Below, in pieces: positions 28,920 to 41,934 of a stretch of 64,000 nt of DNA. Both the position numbers and the translations under genes were made by a program. Source of the stretch: Liolophura sinensis (taxonomy: Eukaryota > Mollusca > Polyplacophora > Chitonida > Chitonidae); contig NC_088305.1 of NCBI RefSeq assembly GCF_032854445.1, positions 32,265,645-32,329,644 on the forward strand, in the 5' to 3' direction. Each line of letters begins with the position of its first letter. The first letter of the stretch is position 1. The notes under the pieces are model-generated. The model worked only from the letters and a program-made list of their open reading frames with translations, had not been told where the DNA came from and did not search any database.

Positions 28920-30930
28920 TTCATCCATATTGACCTCATGCACATGTTCTTGGGGATTCAGCTTGGGATACAGACAGTTCTATATAGCTGAATATTTGTA
29001 AATTTGTGCATATTGCAGAAAATAGCAAAAAACACGATTTTCCGACCTCATAATGTACTAATTCAATCTATGTGCAAGTCATTATGCAGAAATTCCCCGG
29101 TATAGAATCTTTATTTTTCGTTTTTATCGGTGTCTCATTGAGTTTGCCCTGGGCTGTTTGTCGAAAAAGGCGTCATTGTCTACGTTGGTGGCTTCAAGTT
29201 AAAGTAGAAATGTAGCGTTGAAGCTAATGTTCGTACAAGTAGGCCTACTGACAAGTTCATGTGATCAAGTCATGACTGATCGAGTTCAAAATCGCTATCC
29301 AGGTCAAGATACATAATTACGATTCGGTACCCTTGCACTACATGTTCATAGTTAAAAAATGAAGTGTGTAAAAAGAACATTGAAGTACTGGGCAAAAGCA
29401 CAGTAATTACATTAAACTCTAATGAAACATCCATCACACTGAAAAAGAAAATAAACATTACGCTATTAACAGAAAATTAGTGTCTTTTAAAAAGCTTTTG
29501 AGTTGGAAGCTTTAAACCGTGGATCTGCATGGACAGTACTCCGTCCAATCGCCGCTCAGAAGACAATGACGCAAAGCCCATCCATCGTTATATGGTAACC
29601 TACACATCTGCAGCGATGTCAGATGAAAAACCACTTGACGTAAACCCTCCATGCAGACAGGGAGGGAGTTTCGCCAAATTCCATGAGCAGGAACAAACTG
29701 GCCTCTGGCCTTAGCGACGTTTACAGAAAACCTGCTTTTGGGGAAGAATCGACGTCTTTTCTGCATCGATTAAGCCGAGACCAATGTTCAGAGCTCAGGG
29801 GTTTTATCGCCTTTTAAGCGTATTCTGCCACGAACCCCTTTGAAGTTATCTGCATCAGTGATTTCCGGCTACTCGTTACCGACTATAAACAATGTTTGAC
29901 GATGTCCACTAGGCTCTTCATTCTGACACCCAAGACAAGGTCTGGGCGGTTTAGTGGCCCATTATGCCGGGGTGCCGCCAATGTTTTGGACGTCGTAAGA
30001 GAGATACCGATAAGGTTGACAAGGCTAAATCGCTCCCATCCAAGAATTAACTCAGTTGGAAGCTGACCCGTTTTAATGAACGCCGGTTGACAATGACTGG
30101 CCCAAGGATTGGTAATCTTGACATTTGTTTTCAAGCGGCGCCAATAATGTGGTACCGTTGGGTGCATCGGAGTCAAGTTGGTGACGGCCGCAACTGTATT
30201 CTCACCGGAAGATCACAAACTCTTGAGTAAAGAAGTCTCTTTTCTGAAGCTGTTTTTCGTCAGGACAGTTGACTAGATTCTCGGTTTTATCTGACCTCAT
30301 TCCCTAATTCTTCAACCTTGAGCCCTAGGAAGACATGGATTTACAAGTGAAATATTTTTGAGTGCAGCCTAATGCACCAATGTAATACATGAACAAACTG
30401 TTAGGTATAGAGTCATAGGGTATAAAGTATCTCTAGTTGCCGGACAATCCGTGCCGTTAATGGAAATTCAACACAATCCAAATTTCAAATACCAAAAGAC
30501 AACTGATTCAAATTTCCTTCCGTTTAAAGGAAGCTTTCTCCACTGATACATCTCAGGGTCGCTGGTTCTAGTACAAATCACAGAAAACCGCTGTAATAAA
30601 CACACACATGCTGGAGCACACTTTCTACGCGTAAGTGCTACATGTTCTACTAAGTTCACAATCCTTGCCGTCAACTGCAGTCCAAATTGGCCATAGGTTA
30701 AATTGCACATAACATATTTCATTAATGGCCACTAATGTCTTCCAAACCTACGACCCTTTCTTCTGTTCTTGATTTGACAATAGACTTCGGTGTGTTTATG
30801 AGCCGTGTAAATTAACACTTTTCCATGGATTTATAATATATAAACTGGAAAATTATATATTCTGGCTGACTTGAGATTCATGTGACTGCAGTCCAAGTCA
30901 TCGATATACGTCACCTGCATTTCTGCATGT
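28920..30930. other. Intergenic, no gene recognised
   Basis: Apart from a SINE tail fragment near 30335 I see no repeat or coding feature. Frames of 60-97 codons lack recognisable motifs. Confidence 0.5.
30335..30388 (+). mobile_element. SINE family 1 tail fragment
   Basis: acaagtgaaatatttttgag and aatgcaccaatg match the last ~50 bp of the family in plus orientation. Confidence 0.45.
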
Positions 30931-32075
30931 TTATTATAGAGTACATGTCACGTGGAGCATTGCGTGTTTGTAATGAGCCATAGGTCGCGTGCAATCTTAC
31001 ACATGTGCGTGCCCTGTAACCCATTATAAACATGCAGTACTATGCTTGACCTGTAGCCCATTATAAACATGCAATACTGTGTGTGATATTTGCCCCAATA
31101 TAAATATGCAGGACTGCACGTGATCATGACCTGTGCCAGACTATAAACACGAAGGATTGCATGTGAACCGTACCCCTTCATAAACATGCAGAACAAGTCG
31201 TGATCATGACCTGTGTCCCATTGCAAACACGCGGAACAGTGTGTTAGCCGAGCGACATGGTAAGCGAGGAAAAGGGCTCGTGGTCATGACCTGTGTCCCA
31301 TTACAAACAAACAGAACTGCATGTGAGTCGTTCGACATGCTAAACAGGCAGAACGCCGTGTGATTATGACCTGTGTCCCATTACAAACATGCAGAACTAT
31401 GTGTGAGCCATGTCACATGATAAACATACAGAACGGCACGTGTTCATGACCTGTGTCCTATTACAAACACGCAGTACTGTATGTGAGCTGTTCCACAAGA
31501 CAAACATGCAGAGCGGCACGTGCTCCTGACCTTTGTCCCATTACAAACACGCAGAACTGCATGTGAGCCGTGCCACATTATAAACAGGCAGAACGCCGTG
31601 TGATTATGACCTGTGTCCCATTACAAACATGCAGAACTATGTGTGAGCCATGTCACATGATAAACATACAGAACGGCACGTGTTCATGACCTGTGTCCCA
31701 TTCCAAACGCCCAGGGCTGCATGTGAGACGTGCCACATAATAAACATGCAGAACGGCACGTGTTCATAACCTTTGTCTCATTAAAAAAAAACGCACGTGA
31801 TAAACATGCAAGAATGCACCAGCTTGATCTCTTGATAGATCTCTTGATGTATGCCCCAGCGTTAACATGTAAACCTGTGCGCGACCCATGCCTCTTGAAA
31901 AACATGAAGTATTTTGCACGTTCACTACGGTGCACAGGTCATGGACAGTCGTGTATCTACACCATGGGAGACGCAATGTCCTGCGCGCTTGTAATGGAGC
32001 ACAGATCAGGTGTGCTTCTATATGTTTATTAGGGAGGAAATGTGACGTGCAGTCCCATATGTTTATTATGGGACG
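30930..32075 (+). repeat. ~80-bp composite minisatellite
   Basis: Alternating half-units: gacctgtgtcccattacaaa plus catgcagaact, and ccacatgataaacatgcaga plus acggcacgtgttc. A ~105-bp block at 31350-31455 recurs almost unchanged at 31590-31695. The left and right ends are strongly diverged. Confidence 0.82.
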
Positions 32076-32489
32076 CAAGTCATTCGCCAGGAAGAGCCCT
32101 TTTCTGACCAAATCACTGACCACCTTAGCCTATTTCAACGTTAAATCGGCTGCAGTACGCGGTGATTTGAGATTTCCGCTCCCAGACAGCGGTCAGTAAT
32201 CAGGCTTGACCGGCGGAGTGCTCATCTGATGCCTGGTCATCGGGCATTTCCTGCGGCAATTCGCTTCACCTCGACTGTCTGTCAAGTAGCTGCTCGGATC
32301 ACCAACTGGCTTCTGCTTCTCCTCATTACTTTCCCTGCCGGAAACAATTCGAAACGTTGCACCCTTTTTACCCAGTGTCGCATCAAGTCTGCTCGCTACT
32401 TTCTTTTCACTCCCTGCAAAATCCAATAATTAGGATCTTTGTTAAGCCGACAATGAGACCGCGCATTATCGCCAGTAATACAGGAGAGG

Positions 32490-32552
32490 GTTTGGGGGGG
32501 GGGGGGGGGGGGGGAGGGGGGTGTTGGGGGGTGGGGGGGTGGGGGGGTGGAA
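32490..32552 (+). repeat. G-rich tract with long G runs
   Basis: One uninterrupted G run of more than 20 bases is followed by several runs of 6-7 G separated by T or A. It could form G-quadruplex structures. Exact run length is uncertain in any assembly. Confidence 0.9.
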
Positions 32553-32599
32553 GGACGATGCAGACCCGGACAGTCCAGAACGTAGAGAAAAAAGTTCAT

Positions 32600-35500
32600 C
32601 TAATCGAGTTATTTTACATCTCCAGTTGAGGGGAACATCCAGTTATATACGCGCCCTGTGGACTTTTAAATAGTAACGTTCACAAACACATTGTTCCGAT
32701 TTTATTGTAGGTTCAATAGTCTTTTATTTAGGTCTTAGATGTCACCAGGCTGACAAGGAACCTAGCACAGGGGGTACATGTACTTTTCTCTGCGATTTGC
32801 CGCCTTCGTACATGTAAATATCCTTGGGTATGGCGTTACAAACTCAATCAAATAAATGAATATTTTTTTTCTGTAATGTACAGGCATCGTGATAAGCGTA
32901 AATATAAAAGACTACACAGTGACACAACACAGTGAGTAAAACACGAGCAACGTCAGTGCGATGGATGGCATATGAACACACGAAACCGATGAAATACAAC
33001 CTCTTGTCACTTAATTCCTTTAGGGTTTTATTCTAAGTGTTCATGTAAATGCTTAAACAGTAGCAAAGTACACGCCCCTATCACCATGACTTAAGTAGAA
33101 TTAGGTGAATGCGCAGTGATGCTGTTGCATTATATTAGACGTCAATGGTCTAAACTTAACTGAAATGCCATATTATCTTGACATTTAATATAGGCCTACA
33201 AAGGCATTAAAACAATGCAAAAGGGCAACACCTCGTTTCTTAGACATCCTAATAGCATCCTTTAAGAATGGTGAAGTTTTCACCCGTGTTCTCTGTTTGG
33301 TTTTTCCATCCCTGTGTTACTGACGGAATGTTCAGAAGTAATTTACGATTTATTTTGATTTATTTATATTTACGTATTTATTATTTAATTTAATAAAAAG
33401 ATTATTACATTGTGTACATAAATCGTTTCGTGATCAAGTTGCAAAGAGAAAAGCAATGATTCCGTTTGGATTGAAGCCATGAATTGTAGTTCCTGTAACC
33501 GTGTTACATCAGCGTGTACACCTGCGAGCCATGTGTGAGCTTCGCGAATCGCTCTCATCGCATGCATGACCCATGTCGGGTTACGGCGCCAGTCACGTGA
33601 TACCTAAAACGATATTAAACAACATTTGTGCAAGTGGTATTGCAAGTGACTGAATAGCAGGGGGTAATCAGCCCCTCCCCGCGGGCTTTGTGACTGCCTG
33701 GCCGCTCCATCACTTAGCCCTCTGATGGAGCACTAAAACGTTGGATATTTGACAGCCAATTGGCGAGAGAGCGAAGGTCGGGGAATTTCAGTTTCCCGAC
33801 ATTTGGATTAAGCGCTGCGCCAATTTGTGACACGAGTTATCGCAAAATTGATAAAATATGGCACCCCCTTAGGGCAGTGACTGTGTAGCAGCGAGGCAGT
33901 TCCGCAGATTCCCGTACGAGAGCCGCTTCAATTATTTAATGTCTGCTTGTCATTCACGCTCCAACGCGTACATGTCACAGGCGTCTTTTCCTACCATTTG
34001 TTGGAATATATGTGGATCATAGATCAGAAATATTAATTGATGAAAGAGAGATATAAAATGTCGGTTATGCAATGAAAGACAACACATTTATGTACTATAT
34101 ATTTACTCTCATTTTCTTAAAACTCCATACAATACGAGCATTCTCCATGTAGTTTAATTCGATGTTTATCAGGGCTGAAAAACACAGGATGTGAAATAAA
34201 ATATTTTAATGTACTGTGAATTAAACGGTAAAGTCGCCAAAGACATATGCTTTTCATGTAACATATGCCATTTAAAACGCCAGCTGCTGCAATGTCGATT
34301 CACGCATATATTGGTACGCCATACTGAAGAGTACTTCTCTTCTATTTCGCTGTTCAAGTCAGTGGAATTGGGCCAGTTGATATTGTGTGTGTGAATGTCG
34401 TGGGGGAGGGGAAGAAGGGAGGTACCGCACAGAGAAAACCGCTGGAACTCGCAAGGAAACCTCGTAAAGTTAAGAAGTAACATTTGACATTTTGGTTTAG
34501 ATTTGAAGACACGAAAATAATCGGCCAGGTGTTCTTAGTACACAAGTACATTTAAACCTCGAAGGTAACTGTGGATTAATACCGAGAGCGCCCTCGCAGA
34601 GCTCGTAGATCGCACTCTCAGAGCTCGTAGAGGTCACTCAAAGAGCCCAAACATCCGCTCTACTTGGAAATATGTACATGTGACTCAGATACGTTTTAAT
34701 TTCCTAATATCCATCTCTAAAACCACAGTGCCATATACTCATATACTACAAAATATAAAGTAAAATTCATTTACTAGTATTGAGGTTATATCATACTAAA
34801 ACGTGTGAAAATTTCAAATATAGAGTTTCAGAAACTGTGTTTACAGTTAAGTTGACAGCAGTTCAGGGAACTCATATCACCCTCCTTCAAAAAATGTTGA
34901 ACTTCATCCAGTATCCTGCGTGCCACCGATTTTTGAATATCTATGGCGTCACCAGAGGCAATGAGCGTCGAAACTAAGCTTGTGAAGTTTACCATTATGA
35001 ATTAGAAACAGTATTCTAACTGGAATATCTTTATAATAATATGAACGTCCAAGATATCCATGTGTAGAGCTTGTGTTGTTACGTGTCACTGACTAGAGGC
35101 AATTTTTGTAGCGAGTATAACTTTACAGGCAGCTGAATATAGGTGACACGCTAAAAGAAATAGACAATAGGACACATTTGATCTCATTTCGCATTGTAAC
35201 TGTCGTAGATGCGCCACTCGAATCAGAGCGACATGTTATAACTAATCTCTGCCACAGCTAAATGTAGAAATACTTTATATTTCTATCCCTTCCGCCAGTC
35301 GTTAAGAATCGTTAAAAAACTTCCTTCACCAAAATGTATTGGATGCGCCCTTCGCCTGAGCTCTGGACAGAATTTCATTCAAATCCCTGCATAATTTTCC
35401 TTCCGGAAGATTCTGACTGGCAGATAGAAGGACAGACAGAAAAAAACCGCCGGTAAAACACCTCACCCCTTGAGCCAAAGTAATTAAGTTTTAGTTTATG

Positions 35501-36385
35501 TGTCCGTGTGAATTTCGAAACACGGTTTGCCCAGAATCAAACTTATTTCCCTGAAGTCGTAGTTACACAGCCATCTGTTGTTCAAGAACATCAAGTGCAA
35601 ACACAGAAGATGACGACAGAATCATTTGTCTTCATATTGGTCAGTGCAGTGACAGCCTTATGACCAGGTGCAAGTGCACTTTGCAACACCAAAATGCCAG
35701 ATAAGTTGATTTTCACGCCGTGCTCTTTCGACATGTGTTGTTTAATGCTGGGAGAATTTGGTTTGATTGAAAGTGGTACTCGACGCCGCAGTTCTAATTA
35801 GAAAGTCTATTACCATATCTGGCGCATTGCGCTGGACGTCATTAGCCCCCATTATACTGCAATCAGTCTTAGACGGGGACGCGTGAGTGTCGGGAAGAAA
35901 AGTCAAGCCATTACGGAGTGGGCCCCACTAAAGGAGTCTCTGAGAGTAGGATTGTAGCGCTGTTGGTATCTGTCAGCATAACTAGAAACAACCATTGGAA
36001 CACCGTATAGTCCTGCAGAGGTTTACACCAGATGGGCGGTTTATCTCCTGTACATCTTTCGCAAAGCGATTTTAAGCTACCAGTAAATCTTAAATTTGTA
36101 ACCTTATTTATGAAACAAAATACTTGAAGCTGGAAGTTCAAACTGGAATTACGCTATCACAACATAAAATCTACCGCCAAAATTGAATCGCATTGATGGA
36201 TATATTTCAGGGTTTTTTCTTATTTTCATAGATCAGCAATATGAACTTGTTTCGTTAGCTACAGCTGGATGACAACTTTTCCAAGCGTGATATATACAAG
36301 GCATTAGCAGGAAAGTTTGCATGGTCATAGAGCGATAGACGATCTTTGTTTTCTGGCTTTGTAACTAAAACAGGATATTCCCTCT
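32600..36385. other. Intergenic, no gene recognised
   Basis: Only a SINE tail fragment (32808-32868). No exon with convincing splice sites and a recognisable product was found. Confidence 0.5.
32808..32868 (+). mobile_element. SINE family 1 tail fragment
   Basis: atatccttgggtatggcgtt and caatcaaataaatgaat match the family 3' end. Confidence 0.5.
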
Positions 36386-36387
36386 TT

Positions 36388-36640
36388 AATTTATTTATTC
36401 GGCATTTACGCCGCAGTCGAGAATATTTCACTTATGCCACGCCGGCCAGCATTGCGGTAGGAGAAAATCGCGCAGTGCCCGGGGGAAACCCACGAACATC
36501 CACCATCTGTCAGTTTGTTGACAGACCTTTCCACATATGGCCCGAGAGGAAACCAGCATAATCTTTTGGATTTAACATGATTTATACAAGCAGAGAGCAT
36601 TTTGACCGCCAGTGGGGTAACAGTTATCCACTCTATTTCA
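36388..36640 (-). mobile_element. SINE family 1, nearly full length, diverged head
   Basis: atttatttattcggcattta, cagtcgagaatatttcactt, gcgcagtgcccgggggaaac, then gacagacctttccacat and a degraded head region. Confidence 0.8.
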
Positions 36641-37007
36641 AGATAACACCTTTTTAATGCAGGACAGCCCACCTCTTTACTCACACAAAAATTATACAGA
36701 TTTCAAACTTGCCGAAGTAAGAAGTTTATGTTTTACATATTTTGCGTATAAAATTGGCGTTTTTGATCGGGAGTCCATTTTTGACGAGTTATTAATAAGC
36801 CACCATATTTTTTAGGTCCATATAACTTTTATGGGTGCTTCAACCAAGTTTCATACCTCCGATTTGGAGATTTACAGAATCCTGCTGTGATTATGAAAAT
36901 TTGCGCTTTCTTTTCGTACTTCTCTGGGGCCAATTCTCCGCCTTACCGTGACAGGTTCTTTAACGCATTAGTACTTGACCCAAGTAAAGGCCAAGCTCCG
37001 CAGGAGA

Positions 37008-37080
37008 TTTTATTTATTTATTTGATAGGTGTTTGTATTTGACCTATTTTATACCGTACTATAATGCCGTTCAGTATTAT
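37008..37080 (-). mobile_element. SINE family 1 tail fragment
   Basis: An (ATTT)n tail followed by gataggtgtttgta and a partial repeat ataccgtacta. Confidence 0.45.
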
Positions 37081-37429
37081 AATGTGTGTGTGTGTCGGAG
37101 GGAGTGGGGGGGGGGGGACCCACGACCTTCCGCATGCAATCAGAAGAGTTTATAGGAATCTGTGATAAACGTTTTCACGAAATATTCACGAGACGGACGC
37201 AAAAAATAAACAGCGGCGACAACATAACCTCACTAGCGGATTACATCACAAAGTTTCTGTATGGATAACACATCCTGATCTATTTTCAACGACGATTCGA
37301 TGTACATTTTAACATTGAGCAAGTAAGATCCATATAAAACTTCGTGATCTTACTCTCTCATCTTCTATATTCTTCAAGACTCCCTTAGCGGTTGTTATGA
37401 AAGTATATTTACAATATAAACAGTTAGAA

Positions 37430-38112
37430 CAAAAGAAAGCATTGTACCATAAACAATAATAGGGTAATAGCAAGTTGCTATAAACAATGATAGGGTAATA
37501 TCATTTTACTATATACAATAATTGGGTAATAGCATTTTACTATAAACAATAATTGGGTAATAGCATGTTACTATAAACAATGATAAAGTAATAGCATGTT
37601 ACCATAAACAATAATAGCTTAATAGCATGTTACCATGAACAATGACAGGATAATAGCATGTTACCGTAAACAATGATAGGGTAATAACATGTTAACATAA
37701 AAAATGATAGGGTAATAGCATGTTACTATAAACAATAATTGGGTAATAGCATGTTACTATAAACAATGATAAAGTAATAGCATGTTACCATAAACAATAA
37801 TAGCTTAATAGCATGTTACCATGAACAATGACAGGATAATAGCATGTTACCGTAAACAATGATAGGGTAATAACATGTTAACATAAAAAATGATAGGGTA
37901 ATAGCACGTTACCATAAACAACGACAAGGTAATAACATCTTACTATAAACAATGATAGGGTAATAGCATGTTGCCATAAACAGTGATAAAGTAATAACAT
38001 ATAACCATAAGCAATGATATTCTAATAGTATGTTACCATAAACAATGATAGGGTAATAGCATGTTAATATAAACAATGAGAGGGTAATACCATGCTACCA
38101 TAAACGATGAGA
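37430..38112 (+). repeat. 32-bp A/T-rich minisatellite, about 21 units
   Basis: Units of taaacaatgatagggtaata plus gcatgttaccat. A ~160-bp block at about 37560-37720 is repeated at about 37725-37885, showing higher-order duplication. Confidence 0.92.
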
Positions 38113-38519
38113 GCCTATGACGAAGTGTGTTTATCAAAATGTGTTAAATGAGTACATTCGCATGCACATACTTGCAAATTAGCCTTGGGCAGTGAGGTAT
38201 CATGGAAAATGGCTACACCAAATATGTCGGCTTAACCTGGGTGAATTTCGTAAAGAGCCAAAAGCATCACAGACATGTAAAGATGTCTATATACTCGACG
38301 ACGATTATATTTACGGCTAAAGAGAATCGTCAAGTCTCTAGAATCAAAGATGCAACCAAACCAACGGCAGTCGTGTTCGAACTTACAATGTCATCACCAT
38401 CCAAGGGCTAGGGACCGTCCAATATAAACCATTAGTCCCTACCTGTATAATAAGATTTTTAGCATGCGGAAAGACTTTGCCGACTTCTGCATGGTATATT
38501 TATATATGTGTTTGGCCTA

Positions 38520-38578
38520 TATAAATTGTTAAGTATGACGTTAAAACCCCAAGCACTCACTCGCTCACCTAACCAAGA
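38520..38578 (+). mobile_element. SINE family 2 tail fragment
   Basis: taagtatgacgttaaaaccc and caagcactcactcgctcacc are the reverse complement of the family 2 tail. Confidence 0.5.
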
Positions 38579-38579
38579 T

Positions 38580-41500
38580 ACACACGAAGTTTCTGCATCA
38601 GCCGGCTCTCATTTGGTGACATTAAGAAATCGACAGCGCTCGCAAGGCAGTTTGTGCCATCTTACCGTCGCTAAACACTACTTATCGTTCAACAATATGG
38701 CCACCAGTGTTTATTTATTTGTTTTTCAAAACAGTAAGAAAAAAATCTTGAGAAAACGCATGAAGCAAAGCCTATATTCTTTTCTATATATTCTCTGAAT
38801 TTGATTTTGATTCCAGGGAATTTCATGCTGAAACCTGATGCACGAAGGCTTCAGGACTTCGACTTCGTACAGCGTAAGGGTAATATTTCTGTTCGTAAAT
38901 TAGGAGTCGCACGGAATCAGCCTCCCCTTCATTATTGTATTACCTAGTTCCAAGAAATCTGTTGAAACAAGGACAAAGTAAGGTTATACAACCATGGACA
39001 GGTCAGGTGAGTTTGAAACTTTCAAATGTCTTGAGATAATTCCGCACAGTTTCCTGATGGACGTTTTGGCACTGGGACAGAGAATCGCACACGAGATCCC
39101 GACCGGACTACCGTCTACATGCAAGACTTTGCACAGCGGGTAGGTTGGACGCTCGCCTCATCCAATTTCCCTGCCCCAAACACCACACCAAAACGCTATA
39201 CCAAGAACCCTCCCCTGACGCAAACATGTTAACTTTTCCATTAGCCTAACGAGGATCTATTCATTATGTGACCAAGGTGTCACGACAAGACACCGTACAT
39301 CGGTTCTACGACATGCTATGTTATTCGCTTTTTTCGGACGCCCTTTAACGCCGATTCTTGGAACTGGTAAAAGGTGGCCTGTACTTTAACGTCAGTGATA
39401 ATTTAGTGACCCATCTGTGACCCATGTGATAGTAAAATAGTTGTTTCGGGCCACTATAGAACTTGACAAATGAAGTCACGTGTACGGATGCATCTGCCGA
39501 CATCTGTGGCCTGTCATCTCTAAACTCTCATTTACACCTGGCCAGGCGCGGTGGGCTTTATTGTTGTTCCGATACACTTCAAAACATGACGGACGGTATA
39601 AGAGAGTAACAAGCCATACATATATTCTAGTTCATTATACAACAATGACAATAATTCCCTACACCAGTTTTACTACTATCAATGCGCATTCAGACATCGA
39701 GAAGTCTAAATTATAAAATCGATTTATTTCATGATTAGTTGGCTGACCGTTTGCATATTTGACCTTCACGCTGTCCAGTATGTTGGGTGTACAAATGTCC
39801 AAATACTGATTCGAATTCAACGTCAAAAGCGTAGAAAACTTATGGCAATATTTGAGGATAAGCTGAACTTGTGCTAATTGACATTAAAGCTGATAGTGAA
39901 GGATTTGTTACGACGTCTCTCAGGGAGTCGCACTTGGATAAAGACTAGAAAAGAGAGTATACTCCAATAATAAAGATCATTTCCTGGTTATAAAACTTAT
40001 CAACATCCTCAGCCGGTGCTCACTAAACTCCTACGCCAGTCACCGTTAAACACAAAGAGAAAAAGTTATATTAGAGTAGTGGAAACATTTATTTATTTAT
40101 TTATTTGATTGGTGTTTCCTCCGTAGAGAAGGATATTTCACTCATACGATGGCGGCCAGCATTATGATGGGAGGAAACCGTGCAGAACCCGGGGGAAACC
40201 CACGCCCATCCGCAAGTTCCTCGTAGACCTTCCCGCGTACGGGTGGAGAGGAAGTCAGCATAAGATGGACTTGAACTCATCGCGACCGCATTGGCGGGAG
40301 GCTCCTGGGTCATTGCGCCATGCTGGCGCGCAAAACTCCTCGGCCACGGAGGCCCCGTGGGGGAATCAGATCTAAACGGACACGGCTATTTTTTCGGATG
40401 TGCGTGGTAACTCAGTGAATCAATTTATAATCTGGGATTCTTAGGAGGCCATATTAAAGAAACCGGAAATGCAATACTACGTCACGGGTACCCCACGCTC
40501 ATGAGACTAATAGGCAAACCAAGGTTTGGGTGAGGTGAGCGAAAGTGCGATCCAGTCACGTATTACCGTTCAAAATCAGTAATAAAGTCCTTAAACTGTA
40601 TAGAGCGGGTTCCAGGATAACTAAGTTTCAGATCATTTTAACACAACAAATAGTACAGACATGAGTCTTATACGAATTGGAAGGCAAAAATTTGAGCTAT
40701 TCTTGGTCAATGCAGAAAATATTATTTGATTAGCGAATATGGAATTTTCCGCCAAAAAGTCTTCGATATAGTTTTTTATACAACACTAAATCATGTAGTA
40801 TGTGGTCATACATAATACTGGAGATATTAATCATTTAGATCTTGTCAAATCAAACCTCTTTGGCGGACTTTTCATGTTTGCTCCTAACATTTCCTGCGCT
40901 GAATTTACTTGTTTCGATTCTAAATGACTTAATACACCGGTATTTCAAACTTAACGTATTATTTATAGCGCATCATATTTAAACCATGTGACCAGTGTCT
41001 GGATTATGAACGTAAAGTGTCGTCACACTTTAAGATTTCCCAGACAACGATTTGTAGAGCAAAGTTTAGCTAAAAGAAAAAAAAAAGAAAGAAAAGAAAA
41101 AAAAATTCCAGAAGATTTTCTGTACGATGGAATACAGCCAGGAAGGGAAACTGTTCATTGAAGTACTTCACTGAAAGGCTTTCCGGCATCTGGGGGCAGT
41201 AAAGTTCTCACAGCCTGAGAAGATCGCACTGGAGGAAAGGGTATTAACCAAGCCGTGTTAGAGTAGTGTAGATCCCAAGCCGGGATGGATGCCAGTAATC
41301 TACCAACCCGTTGATGGATTAACTGACGGCAGCAATAAGAGCTAAGAAAAGGAAGTAAATCTACGAATTTTTTCGCTAATTTGAATGTGCGGCTAAGGGA
41401 TAGATATGACAAGAATATTAATTCAGTGCGGTGCTTTGTTGAGGTGGGGTTAGACGTAACTCAGCACCTAGAAGCCTTGTTCTTCGTGTAGCTCAATTAC

Positions 41501-41930
41501 TATCCTCTGACTCGAGCGTCGAGCCAACTGGATTACGTGAACGGCATGCTCACTGCATAACTCATAGGATCGGCCTCAATCCAGTCCAACCCTCAATTAA
41601 ATTAGAATAGATCAATGGGATCTTGTCGATGATTCACGACATTTCCTATACACCTCAATCAAACACGGATAATTCGGGCGGAGCTAGTTAGCACTCTGCT
41701 GCTTACATTTTGCACCCCTCTTTGTCATAACTCCCCGTTCAGGACACACAACCCCAGAGCGTATAATTGCTGAACAACGCATCGGTCCTGAGCAGGTACC
41801 CAGCACTATTGATAACGCCATGGCAGAGGAATTTTACTATTATGAGGCGAGGTTTCAATATCTCTTCTTCAAGGACAAAACACCAGGGATAAATTGAGAA
41901 ATTTGCTAAGCCGGTCTATTGCCAAGACTT
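38580..41930. other. Intergenic, with one full-length SINE
   Basis: It contains the SINE at 40086-40370 and an A-rich tract near 41075-41105. No gene recognised. Confidence 0.5.
40086..40370 (-). mobile_element. SINE family 1, full length reference copy
   Basis: The minus strand starts GGCCTCCGTGGCCGAGGAG (A-box-like), then GAGTTCAAGTCC (B-box-like), then the body with the conserved ggaaaccg...cccgggggaaaccca block. It ends caccaatcaaataaataaat. The layout is a tRNA-derived head, a tRNA-unrelated body and an A/T-rich tail. RNA polymerase III transcription is expected from the boxes. Confidence 0.92.
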
Positions 41931-41934
41931 GAAG

